A stretch of 64,000 nt of DNA from Phoebastria nigripes (GCA_035582835.1 JAYKAV010002924.1:455282-519281); one strand, 5' to 3'; positions 1-15,440 are shown, numbered from the stretch's first letter. Translations and numbers: made by a program. Notes: a model not told the origin generated them from the sequence alone.

Positions 1-3000
1 ATAAAAAGCAGACAAATACACGTGATTCACTATTTCTTCCTGATAGANATGAGATATGGTAGTTACCAAACAATTTGGGGGTGATAGTGGTTTTAGGGTG
101 AGTGACAATTATCTTGGTTTAGNAAAAATTCTGTGGCAGATGGCAAAATTATTATTGCAATAGAAGGATTGAATGTGCCTTTCAAACCTGAGGTCTTGAT
201 GAGCCTTCCACTGAAGTGGTGTAGTTTGCCAGACATCTTCAGATTATTTCAGTTTTGTTCTTTAGTATGACAATTCCTTCTAAACAAGCAGAATAATTTT
301 AAAATGGAGGTTATCTAACATAAGGCAGTGTTAGTCAGTGAGTTTGCGCGGATTGTGGATGTATGGGGAAAGGAGAAAAAAGGTCATTTCTTGGTTTGCA
401 GGGAACACAATGCCAAAATGATCAGACTCTAGCAGGGAGCCTGTTTCTTGAAAATTTTCAGTCTCTTCAAGCTCTCTGAATTCTTACTGTTGCTGAAGGG
501 AGTCACATCTGTTGTATCACTGTTGTGTGGGTGATGTAGATTAAGTTTTACTGGGGAATGTATTAGCAAAGAGCCTTTCATGAGAAATTTTCAGCAGATT
601 AGAAACAACTGTGTCTTAAATACATTATGTAAGGCCCTGAATTTTCAGTGAAAAGCCGATGGGCTTTATTTAAAGGCTGTGTCTCAACTGCTGGACCTGC
701 ATGTCTGAGGTCCTGGTTTTGTATGCCCTGGCTGTGTTGTGACCTTATACCAGAGAGTTACTTCATTGCTACTTCTTTATTCCTGCTTGATTTCTGTGGG
801 AGAAGGAACCCCAATACGTAGACCAGAAGGCAGCTCCAGTCTCCCTTCCCCGGGGCTGAGGCACCAGTGTCCTGGCACTCCACAGCACACACCGACTGCT
901 TAAACTGGTTGTACTACGTGGGTCCAAGGGCATGACTGGGATGTAAATATTGGCTGTCACTGGTGGTCACAGTGAGCTCTTTGTATTTCTGTGTTGGAAG
1001 AGTAACACAGAGATACCTAAACCCACAGATTTTCAAAAAAGGATACTAGGACAATGCTTCTGATTTTAGATAACTGAATAAGTGGCCTGAATTTGGGGGG
1101 AAAAAAAAATAGCGGGACGCTCCAGTTAGTTAACTCCCTTAGCTATTTGATGTTTCTGTGTGCTTGCCACTTTTCTCAGTGAGGCTCTTTTAGTAGCCTA
1201 GTTAGTTAAGACTTTTTTTTTTTTTTAAGCAATGGTTTAGAGACACAAAAAAATTGCACAAATAATGTCCATTGAATTAGCTCTGTTACACTAACAAATG
1301 GTATGTGGGAAGTTGTAGAGTTTTGGAAACTTAGAGTAATTTGAGCAGGCCTCCAGAATTTTAATTTATTGCTGTGTTAATCCCAAAGTAATTGAGTCTT
1401 GCATTAAACCAGGCAATCAGGTGAAACTAATGGGAATAGATTAGTACGGTTGTCTTGTACTGACAGTCAAAGAAAACTTTACTGCTGCTGAGAGAATTCA
1501 GAATTTCCCCTGCCATTTCAGGGTGTTCCATGTTAGTTTCAGCATCTAAATAGTTGGATCTATAATGGAATAAAACAACTTTCCAGAAAGCTTTACTTTT
1601 TCTTTTGTTCTCAATTTTTCTTTGTAATTGTGGATCTTTCCTGGTGGCCATGTTTTTCTGCTGTATATAGTTTGATATATCACTCGTGTCATTATAGTAT
1701 GCTGCACAGAATTTAATGACCTGTCTGACATCTGTGCTGTGCACTTCATCCTATCTCTCTTTAATTCCCATCTGCGCCTGGGAACGCAGAAAGAATGGTT
1801 TGCACGCTGAACCAATATGTTTTGGTTAGATTTCATTTTGAAAGCAAGTATTTTGAAGTTTTCCTTCTAATATACCTTCTGATAAGTACTTGCGTGATAG
1901 GGATGGCAATGTTAAAAAAAAAAAAAATCATACTTGCTGATGTTAAGTAAAAGGCCCATAAACTGTCACTGATCATAAGCTGAAGAGATGGAAGAGCAAA
2001 GTGTGGCAGAAAGACTGAGTTAATTGTAGGCTATAAGAAAATGAAAGTTGAGGCAGGTCAAATGCAAGCTTTAATTGCATCTTGTTATGCTTTTTTCTAC
2101 TGTAAGCTATATCACCTCAGACATATCGATCCCTTATTGACATATAACTTCATGTACTGTTTCTTAATTTATCTCAAGTAGTATAGTCTTAAATTCTATG
2201 TAAGTAAGTTTTCCCCTGTGATTAGTAGGAGATTACAAGCATAATAACAAAAAAAATTGAAAGTTCAGTAGAGCTCACTGGCATCAGCACAGCTGTTGGC
2301 TTCTTACTGAACCACTTAAATATCCCTGCCCCTTGCTCCCTACTGCTTTGTGTATTAAGAGGGCTTATTTGCTCCAACATAAGGGTTTAAGGAGTCCTGG
2401 AATGGAGCTTGCTGGGGAATGTGGTGCTGGAGACATTGCAACTGGCTCTGCAGGGCCCAAGCTCCCATAGGGCATCCCTAGAAGAGGGCAGCCTTTGCAC
2501 TGCATCCCCCAGAGAGTCTGCAGTGTGCCAGCGACGCTTCTGCAGATTGTGAGTTAAATGTAGTGTAAGTATTATTTCTGCAGATGACCTTCTTATGCTT
2601 ACTTTCTGCTGCCCCTGCTCCAGCATAGCAAGGCCTCCCAGCGTGATTTTGAGATGATACACACTCTGTGAAGGCGAAGGAGGCAATTTGCTTTTGTACT
2701 GCTGCTACTGTTTACTTATAATTCCTATGGGAAGCTTGAGTTAAAACACTCAGGTCTATTATCTACAGTGACGTTTCTTTTTCTCTAATGCAGAATGCTA
2801 ACCAAAGGGTGTGATAACTTTGAGAGGCTAAGTAAAGCAGTCAGGGGACACATGCGTGCTAGGAATGCCATGGTCAAAGGGAAATAAATGCACATTAAGA
2901 CCATCTCCTTAATGAGGATTTACTAAAATAAATATAAAGAGCTGCTTCAAGCAAAAACAACCTCCCAGCCCACCAGCTTGCACTCTGCGTGAGAACTGAA

Positions 3001-6000
3001 GAAAGGCTTATGTCAAACACAATAACTATTTGTGTGGATAGCTATTCAACAACTCTCAGTCTGACAAGGAACAGAGAACAATGTGAAAAAATAGAGGTAA
3101 AGGTGTGACAGTAGTGTGAACAGCCCTGAAACAAAAGGCGTGACTAATTTCAGCCACACTAAGGAGCAGGAAACTCTTAGCCAATAGGCAAAGCATGAAG
3201 TTAGGCAATTAGAAACCTGTCATTCCATACCAAGAAAATTAGATCCTATCAGTTTAATTATCAGTCAGTGCCATTAAGACAATATAGCTCTGCATAATGA
3301 AAGCTGCAGTTACTGGGTAATAGAGGTAATTGTTTTCGCAGTGGAAGATTTTCACTTTCAGACAAGAGCTTCAGTATGTGACCGGTTTACAGGCTTTGAC
3401 CTTCAACACTTGCATAATGCAGGTGACACATTGTTTTTACCTTGCCTCCTGAGATTTGATTATTTTATCCTAAACAACATTTTCGTGAAGTTGGTCGGAA
3501 TGAGCAAAATCACCCACTACAAATACAATCTACAATAGTCATGCAACATGCCCTCTTGTTACTGTAATTGGAGCAGCTTACCAAATCGTCTTTGATTTAA
3601 GACCTTTGATTTGATAACACAGGGCCAATTTGCAGCTTGGCTTTCCCACTTCTGCTGGGGAATAAGGGGGAATAATGCTATTCCAGAAAATATAGATCAC
3701 AGATGGTCACTCTAGAGGGGGTAGCACACAGAGCAGAAGCTTAGGTGTGACTCTCCAGCACATCAGCTCATCTGTGGTAACTGACTTCATACATGCTGCT
3801 GCTGTTGCAGTATCCTGTGGCAAATGTGTAATGGCATACTCCTTCTTCATTAAATAGTGCACAGTCTCACTTTATTACTCTGTTACTCAAATATTTAAAT
3901 ATTTTCCCTTTTCCTTAAATATTTTTACTTTTCCTAAGTGTCTTTTCCCTACTGTTCTTAGGGACTTTCAGTAGTTACTGTATTCTACTCCAGGGTCAAT
4001 GTCATGACATTGCCACGTGAAGAAATTCTTACACAATATCTAGTACGCACTGCGTGGTATTGGAAAAGACCTAGGTTACAAGTTAAAAGAATAGTATAAT
4101 ATTTCGGATCTCCTGTGGACTACTGAAATACTTCTTAAAAAAACTGTAAGACCATTCACTTCCAGTTACTGCCTTTCTCACAGCAGCTGAGAAAGAATAG
4201 AAATGACTTGAAAGACCAAAAGTGTTATCTAAGAACATTAAATACCTTATGTATTCTTTACTCTGATCATAAATTTTGGTTGTGATCAAACTGGGAGCTA
4301 GATCTTGCAGTATCTAGCAGGTGATCTGAATAAATCTTTAACACATCTAACGAATAGTTACCACTTCTGTATTTTTCTGTACTTAGGACACAGTGTTGGG
4401 AAATACATCTCGATCTCTTTGCCACAGGGGCATTTTTATTCTATGAATTGTTTCAACATGCAAATAATTGCTATCTTTCCTAAAATCTCTACAGATATTT
4501 TCAGTGGACAGACTCTTTAATGGTACAAGCTGCTTTGGAGGTTCTCCTTAACACTCAGCAGAATTTAAGACTTTTTGAAGACATGCTATTCCATCTTCAG
4601 GGAAGGTGTTACTGGTCATCTTGGGAAGTGTCAAGATACATCTTCTCCCATACTGCAGTCAGCATTTTCCACTCTCATCCAAAAACTCCTTTAGAAGGTT
4701 ATCCTCTACTTTTCCAACAAATCTGTACTACCATCACCTTGCAGTAGAGAGTACCATAATGATCAGCACTTTGCTTCATTTCAGTAAGAGATTTTGACCA
4801 CAGTTTATGCCTCCTAAGATTAGGTAATTAGCATGAACCCTCAAGTTAAGAGTCTCAGTTCACATCTGAAAAGGAGTAAGCCACACAACAGTATCACCTT
4901 TTTCTTTCCACTGTGAAGAAGATTGCAGTAACTAAGCTCCCAATTTTGGCACTTCATTTAATCTATAATGAGATTGGATGACTTTGGGCCCCTGTTTCCA
5001 GCTAAGCTATACACTTTTTTAATTAATGATACCGAAAGAATTAAAATTATTTATTGCATGAAATTCAAAAGAAGTGAAAACAGTTAGCAAATTTTCTGTC
5101 AGAAGACCTCGTCAGTCACCAGTGGGATAGGGACATCTAACCGTTCATAGAGCATAGATGCTCTGTGGTAACGTGTACAAAATAAAAGCTCCAGAAATCT
5201 GTTCTATTTGTCGAGGAGCTGACTCTATACACAGCTGATTCATCTTGACAGAAGTTACCCAGGGGCTGACAAATTCAAATAAAATAGATTAGGCACAATA
5301 GGACTTCTGTATGTCTATTCCGATAAACTGTGGTATTATTTTCTTCTAATTACCTGCCTGTGGCAGGTTTTCCATGGTTTTTATACTGGTATGTGTACTA
5401 CTTGCATATCCTTCTGTATTAGCCAACTTTGCTATATTCTACATATGAATATTTTTCTTACATTTGTTTTTCATCTGGTTTTAGGCATTTTACTTAGAAT
5501 TCTGAGGTTAAGTGACAATTAATTAAATATGTCTATCATCATCTCTCAAACAAAAAAGCTTCAGTTGTATTACTATTTAATCCTCTTCTCCAGAACAAAC
5601 TCTGTCTGTGTTTTCTTTTTCCTGTTTTCATTTTTTGCATTTCATGTAGAATCATAATTCTGCCATTACCTGGCTGTTTTCTTTTTGTCCTTGGTATCTG
5701 ATACAGAAGTATGGAGCAATAGTGGTGATTCATGGAGGGCTAGTGACAGTGAATGGAAATTGCATACTGCGAAAGCCATTTAAAGTCAGCATTCTACCAT
5801 TATTATACCATAGCCACGGGTATGTATTTCACTGACATTCACATATCAAGATGGTAAATGCCCTGGAAATAGCTACAGATATTGACTGCGGTCATTGGGG
5901 CACTAAGAGAAATTCTGAAGAGAGTTTGGAGTATCAGGGGAGAATACTGGTTTTGAATAGTTGCTCTGGGAAGCTTGTAGGGTTAATTTAATAGACGTCT

Positions 6001-9000
6001 GTATGGTTATTTCACAGTCAGATTAGTCTTTGCAGTCTTTTACCTGGTCATTTTATCCAGTGAAGAATGCTACTTCTACTGTGCACTTACTCAAATGGTG
6101 GTTAACCTGCTCTCTACAGTAGTTTCACAAGTGTCTTAAACCTAATCAAAATAGACTATATTAGTTGCTTCACACCTATCTGTTTTCTGTCTATTCTCTT
6201 CTCAAATATTTTGCCAAATTTGTCAGATATGATGCTTTACATTATCAAACTAGCTAGTCTCCATCAGCTTGTCTTTCTCCAGATGCTTTCTGATTTCATT
6301 CCTTCCTTAGAAGTGCTATGAAATCCATAACATAAGTTGTTTCATGGATCTGCAGACTCTTGGTATCTCCAAGAGCTAGGACTTTTTTTTTCTTTTCTAA
6401 ATGCATGTTTAGTTCTTTCTGGTCCTTAGGCAGTCCTTCATTTCAGTTAAATATTAAGAGTCATCAATAGATTTGACCCACTATGCTGACAGCAGTTTTT
6501 AGAGTATTTGAATGGTTAGGGCTGCTGTAGTGAACATTTTTGACCAAAGTATGGGGATATTGTTAGTTTTGTATGCAATTCATTTACCACAGACAGATGC
6601 AGGATTGCAGCTGTGTCCGCAGTGTCCTCAGGCACAATGGGGAAGGTGCNACTTAGGAAACTGGAGAATTTCAATGCAGTTCAGAGTAAACAGATATTTT
6701 GTAACAAAACCAGACTCTGTACCAAAGAATGACCTTCCCCAGCTGTTGTGCAGTACTTTATTAATAATCAGCCACATTGCTGAGAACTTCCAGAACAGAG
6801 CACAGTGTTAATCTTTCCTGCATAACTTCATTAGAAGCATTCTTAGAAATTTCCCCTGTCAGGAAGCCAATGAAAATGAAATAATTAACATTTTTGTACT
6901 ATTTGCTACTTGAGGATTAAGCCTGTATTATTTAAAACAACTGGACTCTATTGGACTTAGTAGGGTTTTGTTTGGGGCCTATATCATCACATTTACTGAT
7001 GAAACCATGTTTTTCAGCTGGAAGGAACCTCAGTGATGCTCTTGGCCACTCCTTCTTGTGACCATAAGCAACTGTGCCATATCCATTGTTCATAAAAGTA
7101 TGAAGTCCAAACTTAGAAAACTTAGGAATGGAAGAGGCAAAACAAGATGAAAAACTCTTTCAGGACTTCATTTCTCCGATGATTAGAAAATGCCTAAAAT
7201 CAGCCTACCTCATGTTCACGGCCACTTGTTTCAATACCAATATTACCTTTTGTCTGTCTTTATGGTCAGAGGCAAGTGCTTAGTGATATTTACCCTCTGT
7301 ATTTTCTATTTTTTGGCAACCTGAACTTGGGACCTTCCTACTACCAGAGGTTGTATTTGGCTGTGTATCTTTCTGATGCATAGTGCTGCTGAGCCATATA
7401 CCGTGAAAACATGTGTGAACTATGGAATTCAGTCAGAGGTGAGATTTGCACTAATTAAATCATCTGCTTGGCATTGGTCTTTGGTCTACAAACAATGTGA
7501 TACAGACTGACTCGTGTTCACGCTGCCAAGCATGGTCCCTTCTAGAGCAGAATGGTTGTGTATCCATATGTACAGTGGCTGGTTTTGATCTCCACTGGAC
7601 CCCATGAGTCACCCCTGTGGCCCCAAAACATAACTCAAAAATGTGGGATTTTTCAGTCCGAAGGTCCCGTGAGCATTGTGTCACATCCCTGGCGTCACAG
7701 CCCACCAGGGATGTGATTTTGTAACCCAGTATTGAAGGTATGTATGGCACGAGGCAATGCCAGCCTGTGGAAGATGTTGAGGATATGAGCCTATTTGGAA
7801 TAGTACTGAAGGTGTGTATGGGTTGGAGGGAGCTACACTTGGTACAGGCACATCCATAGGAAGATAACATCAGGGAACAGGAGCTACAGTATTTGACTAC
7901 TAAGTGCTCGCAGGAGTGCTGCTTTGCAATAGACTCAGGCTGTGGTTTGACATGTGTTGAGACCCGCAATAGAGATTGCTCAGGATGAGGCAGGGTACAT
8001 GAATGTGTTACTGTCGGAGTCACTGAGGGAGGCACACAATACTGAAGTCACACCAGCTTAATGCCTTTGGGCCAACTTTATGCTGGAGGTAGGAGAGCAG
8101 ACAATACCTACTGTGGCACAAGTTAGGGTGCAGACGGACAATACAAGTCGCAGTGTCCAACCTTTCAGTACAAAGTGGAGCCCTCAAAAAAGGGTATTTT
8201 TTAAGGGGCAGAGTCACCTTATAGCAAATCAGTACTTTGTGTCATGTGGCTGTGGTGCTTTTAACATAGTATTCAGAGCCTCACAGAGAGAGTTAATTTA
8301 TCATCAAATCATGTTCTGAGTGACATTTTATTTATTCACAGTGTTACTTTACATCTCTTACTTTACAGAAGTTAGATCTACAACATATGACTCGCGAATG
8401 CTTCCTTTATGGAAGAAGAAGAAAAAAGGGCTTTTTGCTGAAGAATATGATTTAGCCGGTTCAGAAACAGTGGAACTTGGCTCTGTACCACCACTCCTAC
8501 AACAGTTTTCCAGGCAAAACCCTAATGCAAGGTGCTTTTTGCACTTTGAACTCTGTTTCTTTGTAGTGTCTAAGTGCAGCCTTTGGAAAAGGTAGTGTCT
8601 ATGTGCAGCCTAAACAAACACAGATTACTTTATGCATGTTAATATCATTCTTTGTATAACTAGTAAGGATAAGACGCTGTACTGGCTTTACAGAATTCTT
8701 TAATGCTGTAAAATTGGAGAAAACTAGTATGAGCCTCAAAAGGATATCTATTTGAAGGTCAAGCTCATTGCCTGGCCACTCCAAGATTGAGTCACCTCTA
8801 CCTACGTCATTCCTTATAGATGCTTATCTGATGTATTCTTAAAGAGCTCCGAGGAGACAAATTCTACAGTCCTCTCAGTTATTCCAGTGCTCGCTATTGC
8901 CTGCTAGCAGTTGTTTCCCCTCTATTTCAATTATTTCTGACCTAAGCACATGAATCCTGCTAAAAGCATTTAGTCGGTACTTTTAAAAGTTCCTTTGGAA

Positions 9001-12000
9001 AGTCACTGGAGAGAGTTTTAATGCCAGGGCAGCACAGTTCTGCCTCATGGTCAGTTTTGGAAGCAGACATTTTTTGAGATTCTCAGTTGCATTTGTCTTC
9101 ATTTAGGAAGCCCATCTCCCAGATGCTGTAAAATGCATGGTCTGGAAACAGTTGTGCTTTCTTCTCTTGACTACATCTTATAGTATCAATTTCTAGTTTT
9201 GTTTTTAATGTGGCAGGCAATTTAATAAGTGTTTCGAAAACAACATATTGATCAAATGTACTGTTTTCCCAACATCTTTTATGTTTTGTGGGACTTATGT
9301 GGTAGAATCTCAGAACCATAAATCTAACTCTGTTTCTACTAAAGGAATGATAAAATTCCCTTTGACTTGAAGCACTAGCATTCAGGCCAGGACTGAAAAT
9401 TTCGAACTTGTCTCCTTCAGCATCTCAAAGGATCAGACTATATCCAGCTATCTGAACATCAGCTCACGTGCCTGACTTTGGGCAGTGCGATTTAAAAATT
9501 GTGAACATAGTTTTCTCTTCAAAAATACTACATAAATGTGCTGGCAGAACTTCCAAGTTAGGATCAGGATTTGTTTCTTGTTCTGAAAAATACAGGGACA
9601 TAATGTAACAATGTAAAATTCTACCCAAGCCATGGTAGGACCTGCAGACACGTTACTGAGGATAACAAGATGTGTTCACAATGTCCAGCAGTAACTGTCC
9701 TTATGTATGCTTTTATTCCTAAGTAAGTGATAGATAATTAGAGGTGCCTTTGATTTCAGTGAAGGGAGTGGATAGACTTCCGAAGGTCTTTTTTAAGGCA
9801 AAGAGTAGGCAAAGAGGTAGTCACTGTGAAGTAAATGGCATGCAGAAAGTCATCCCCAAATTTATGCATGTCACTTATTTGCACCTTCAGATCTAAAAGC
9901 TCTGATTTCATTTCACCAACTGAAAATTATTTTCATATGGAAAATGAGGTCTGTTTAGCTCATCCTTTGATAAAAAATTACTGGGAGTAGGTCTGATCTG
10001 TATTTCTTGGGAAACTGCTTCACTGAGCAATGCCAAAACTCTTTTTTTTTCATACACAGTCCTTTTTTTTCAAACCACATGTTCATGTGGCTCAGTACAA
10101 AATGCCACATTTTCCACTTTAGCAAAAAGCTTTGAAGAAAAATATGTTAAATATCATAGGTCTATAAGAAATTAAAGCAGCTTTGAGTCAAAGCACAGAG
10201 TTGACACATACCTACACAAAGAATAAACATCTTTGCAGGTGAACTTGATGCTGAGAAAAAAGAGAGCGGGCATATCTGAGAAAAAAAAAATCATTAATTT
10301 GACAGTGAGAAATCCAGGAAATTTCTGTTAACAGGTGTGTGGAACTATTTTCAGTAGTGCGTAAAGATCAGAAAGGATTTCTGCAGAAGGAGATAATATT
10401 GAAAACAAGGTTTAAACAGAGTGTATTAAAACTTTGAACATTCTCTCTCCCAAAAAATACCTGGCAGTTTATACAGCTTTTCTTGCCAAAGGTTTTGATT
10501 TTCATCTCCAAATAAACCTGCCAGCTGCTTAGTCTATTAGTACTAGTCTTCCAAGAATTCTTTTGATAACCAGTAGATCTCTGGTCATGCAAACGCTTTC
10601 TTTATACAGTCAAGAATAAAAGAAGTCAGATGTTAGAAGAATTGGTTTTCTTTTCAACTCAACCTTTCTGAAGGACAGAAAAAAAAGTTGTTGTCTATTC
10701 TTGCTGACATCCATGTATGGTTTTTATTAAAAAAAAATCAGGTTCTTTTTCTTCTGACATCCAGCTAAAGAACAAAAATTTTGAATACTCTAATCCCTCT
10801 CTTAAAATCAGAAATCTTTAAGATAGTCCCACCTTAGACATTGTTTCTGTTGCTGTTTGAGGAAAGTCTCAGTGTCTCTAACTTAATACAGCCATCGCTG
10901 AAATGGAATTAACAATATACTTACCTCACAAAGGTGCTGTGGGGTTTAGTGAGCTATCAGCGTACTAAAACACTTCTCCCTGTCTCCTCCTGCTCCCTTA
11001 CTGTACATATTAGGCTAGTGGGCAAACCTCTCTCTCACATCAACAAAGTAGGTAAATTATGTTACTTCTAGTGTCACGTAACAGATACCAGGGAGTACTT
11101 AACTCATTAATAGCTAAACAGGTCACTGAGTGAGTGTTGTTTGGGTTTTCTTGTAACAGTCAATCATAGAGCTCCTTTTCTCCCAGTCAGGAAAGGAAGA
11201 TTTTGTCTCTTCAGTTAGACTAGTCTCTTAAGATGCATTTGGCACTGTATATTTGCTCCTGTTATTCAGATGTGTGGAGCCTAATGAGATTTCAAACTTC
11301 TANCTGTTTTATAATGTCTCCTTGGCTTTCAAGTTTCTTTGCAAGCTTTACTGTCTGTTTTTTTTTTCTTACAGAAATGCTTTGAGCTAAGTGCTGCTGC
11401 TGTCATATTTTTGGTCACTGAATACTCAGCAGGTCTTGCTGGTTGGGATTTTCTACTGTTGCCTTCTTTTATACAGAGAAGAATAAAGGCTTGTTCAGAC
11501 ATAGACTGAAAATTAAATTAAGGCAAATTAAATTAGGAAGCTTTGGGGAGGGATTTTTAAAAACACCTTATTTAAGATGACAGCAGTTTTACCACTGATT
11601 GCAGGAGGGATAAAATTTCATGCAGCTGCTTTTGAAATGTTATCCATACAAGAGAAAGGGGCTGATCCCTTCATTTTAAGGGAGAGAGTACATCCTCAGA
11701 GAAGTGCATACAATTCACAAGTGATGCCCAAAGGAACTGAATGACACCAAAATGGAGCTTTAGGGAAGAGCAGCAGCTTTGGTTATCTAGGTTCCCTTAA
11801 ACTGTTGTTTCTCCTACCCTATGGTAAAAAAATAAATACAGCCTTCATAAGCTATTGAAATTATATACTGTGGGGTTTCCTCCTTGAATACCTTCCTGCC
11901 TATCTGCATACCTAGCCTGCTGTAACTCATCGTCAACCTGGCCAACCACTTCCCACACACAGTCACCAGCATGGGTTCTTGTAGAGTGAATTTCAAGCTC

Positions 12001-15000
12001 TCTTTGGTCCTCTTCTGTCTCTTAAACCTCTGCTGGGGGCGAGGAGGTTCTTTCCTTGGTTAAATATTTGTGCTGTTGGATTTTTTTAATTGCTGATTGA
12101 TTGGACTGTTTGAAACTTTAGGATGAAGGGCTTGCACTGCAACTGGAAATAAAGGCATGTTGTGGAGGTCAAATAAAATATGCTGCAGTAGGTTTGAAAA
12201 TCACTTGCAAGATCTTTTTTAGCACTTTCTGGACATGATCTTTTTTTCTTTATGGACTGTGCCAGCCTCTTTTTCCTGTAAGGCTTTTTGTCTTGAACTT
12301 CTCTGATTGTTCAGTTCTTGCTAATATAAATATCACACTGGAAATGCTCCATTTAGGTCAGGCAATCTCTTGTAATCCGTATTTCCCAAGTATGCACACA
12401 ATTTTAGGAGCTCTGTGCATCTCCAGGTCCCCCAGTTATTCTTCTGTTCAGCTGAATCACTAATGCATGTTCTCACTAGCTCCTACATCTTTTCGTTTAG
12501 TGCATTTTTTCTGCCTCCACACATTTTTGTGCTTTCAAGACAGTTGCTACTAGTTGACCAGACTCAAGACTTGATGAAATGATCTCTCATTGTAAAGCTT
12601 ACAGTCATGCTTCTTACTTAACTCTGCTTTTGGGAAAAGTATCATCATGATCACTCTAGCAAAAGAAATGTTACTATGTCAATATGTTCTATGGTTTCAT
12701 TCTTTGATACTTATTTCTTCTTACAAAGCAAATACATTTTTTATTAATTAAGCAAAGTAGTTGACGCCATGATGCATGCTAGCTTTGCTGTTTCATGACT
12801 GCACTTAAAATGAATTAGATTGCTCTGTCTATAACTATTGGAAAAAAAAGTTGATGCAACAAGTGAATAGTTTTGACTGACAGTGTGTGAAAGTCAATGT
12901 TGAATTTACATGCCTTGTGTCAAGGAAGATTTGCATACTTCGTTTTCTCTCTAACAAAGGGATCCATCACTACCTTGATTTTAATAGTGATTCCCAATGT
13001 TTAATATATGGCTGAATGACAATTCAAATGCATAATGTTTGTACTGAGAACATGCCTTAAATTTGTCTGTTTAATATGATAACCCTTAAAGTGTTCATTA
13101 AATTTTAAATGTAACAATTTGTGTGAATTTCTGAATGTTTGGTTTCTGGACTGTCACTTTTACTGTGTGGTTTTAAAGGCATCTGCATACATAATGTGTT
13201 TTAAAAGAAGAAGAAACAGTCCTATAAAAAGATGGCTCATTTTAAAAGGAGTAAGTTAATATAAATTACAGAGTTTCTTCTGTTTAACATTTTTTGTTAC
13301 ACAGTCTTGCCATAACATTTACTGTAGCAGTCATTTACTCTACTATGACTGTACTTCATATCAGAGATGTTTCATTAGAAAGACTGAGGTGGTGGCAGGC
13401 CCATCTTCGCAGCATTTGTCACTCTTAAAACCAAGGCCTAGGCATTTCTGTATTCTTGGTTTCTAGATCTGAGAAGTGAGTATTATTACAGTTCGATTCC
13501 CTGACAGGGAACAGCACAGCTGCAGCAGTGCCATACTTCCAGGCTCCAGCCTGAAGCTCTGCCTGTTCTGTTGAGGATGGGAGCCCAGGGATCCGAGAAA
13601 AGTTGCATCCTTAGAAAGACTCTCTAGGGAGAAGGAGAGGTGGGAGTTGTTGACTGTGCTGCAGAGCTTCCACGTAGAGGTGTGCGAGGTGTGAACAATT
13701 CACAGCTCAGCATTTCCTTGATTCTCATCAACTGCCAGTAAATTTTGTAAAGCTGCCACACACAAAAAAAGCAGTGATTATAAGAGAGAGTGTATATTAG
13801 CACTACAGCTGTGTAACCGCAAAAAGGAAAAAGCGGACAGTATTTATGCACATAAAGCCAGCTTATGAGCTCTGCTGACATTTTGGATCCCTATTTGCTA
13901 GGTTATTTGTGAACATATAGCTGAGGAGCATTTTAATCATCAAAGTATTAAAGAAAAGCAAATATAAATGCTAGTCAGGCTAAATATCCATAAACATGCA
14001 AACCTAAAGTCATTTTGAAGAATGGTTGTCCCTGTTTACACCATGGAAACATTTACAAATGTACAACAGATTGCTCTTTGTAAAGCATAAAATACTACAT
14101 CAGGGAGCACAAGCACTGTCACATGTAAGACACTAATGGTTTAACTAAGCATGAACTGCCATGCTCCTATTTACCCTGTGCAGTCAATATATATGCCAAC
14201 ATTGCCACATTCATATTAGTAAGCTAACACTTCTGAATAGTGAACAAATTTCTAAAATACTTACAAACAGCTCAACTAAGTCCATCAAAATTTTTTCTGG
14301 AAGTTGGCTGACTTTCCATCTTTCCGTTACTAAGTCTGTAGAACAAATTGCATTGATCCTAGCACTTACATTTGCAATGTTTCTTTATCTCCTTATTGGT
14401 GGTTTTATGCATACAGTCTCTGTGTATAGTCTCTTCTCATATGCAGAAGCTTCATCTTCTCGTAAGGAAACATTTTCAAAATGAAGAATCAATAACACAT
14501 CACTACTGTATGTTTGAAGTCACTACACTTACAAAGGTTAAAATACTGTGTTCAGACTGGCAGTGTGTTTCTTCTGCTGTTGTAAATCAGTGCTCTGCAC
14601 AGTTTCCATTTTGCCATCTTTTCCACAGCTCAGTCGCAGGGAAATGGCACTGGGGTGCCATTGAGGTTTCAAAGGAGGTTTCATTTCAAAGGAGGAGCAG
14701 AGCATTGGCATGTTTCGGTTTTCTTCTTTTCCTCCTCACTTCTGCTGGCTGGCAAACTGGCTGATAGGAGTTGGTTTGGGAGAGTAAAATAGACTGGATC
14801 GCTCACTTGGAGACAAGCAAGAAACCCCAGGAAGCTGTTCAGGATTTGATCTTTTTGCTGATTTCAGTCCTATCTACCAGTTGCTTCCCAGAAGTGCTAA
14901 TAAACAACTTTATCCTTGCATTTCTGGGTGATTTTTATTCCTTTCTACTTTCACCAAAGCAATAGTGTAAGACAGCTGGAAAATCCTGACTGCACGCAGT

Positions 15001-15244
15001 GTTTTACAAATACCTTGATACTGAAAGATAAGACATAAATTAAAAGCTGACTGGTCGGTGGGAATATCCATGCCTTGCAGGAAATTCAGCTTCATTATTT
15101 TATCAGTGAAAGTGAGCAGGGACAGAAACGGGGTTGATAACATTTCTATAGCCTAAGCGAGAGGTCCTTTCTTTATGGACGTAGCATTCACAAAACCATC
15201 TTAAGGCTACCTTTCAGCATTCAGCACAACAAATACAGTTAAAT

Positions 15245-15440
15245 TAGACAGCGGCACCTGCTAGAAGGCTGCTTAGTTTTGCCGGGAAATAGAAAAACCA
15301 GTCCCTTCGCCAGCGCACCGGGGGGCGGTCAGCCGCTGCCTGATGTTCCAGATGCGCCCGAGGTGCGCGGTCGCCATCTCGTGGCTGCTCTGGAGTAAGG
15401 AAAAGGAGCGTGTTCCTGGCTGGCATCGGAGGCGTTCTAT
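15245..15440. other. CpG-dense islet inside intron
   Basis: About 17 CpG dinucleotides fall within roughly 195 bp (for example GCCGGG, CCAGCGCACCGG, TGCGCGGTCGCC), while the surrounding several kilobases are AT-rich with very few CpGs. Too short to be a classical CpG island. It could be an intragenic regulatory element, an alternative promoter, or the remnant of a GC-rich retroelement. A 60-codon minus-strand frame covers it but resembles nothing I know, so I do not call a gene. Confidence 0.5.

Noticed and set aside
13491..13500. GTTCGATTCC resembling a tRNA B box, hinting at a tRNA gene or SINE
   Set aside because: No matching A box at the right distance, no cloverleaf, and no SINE body or tail could be found.
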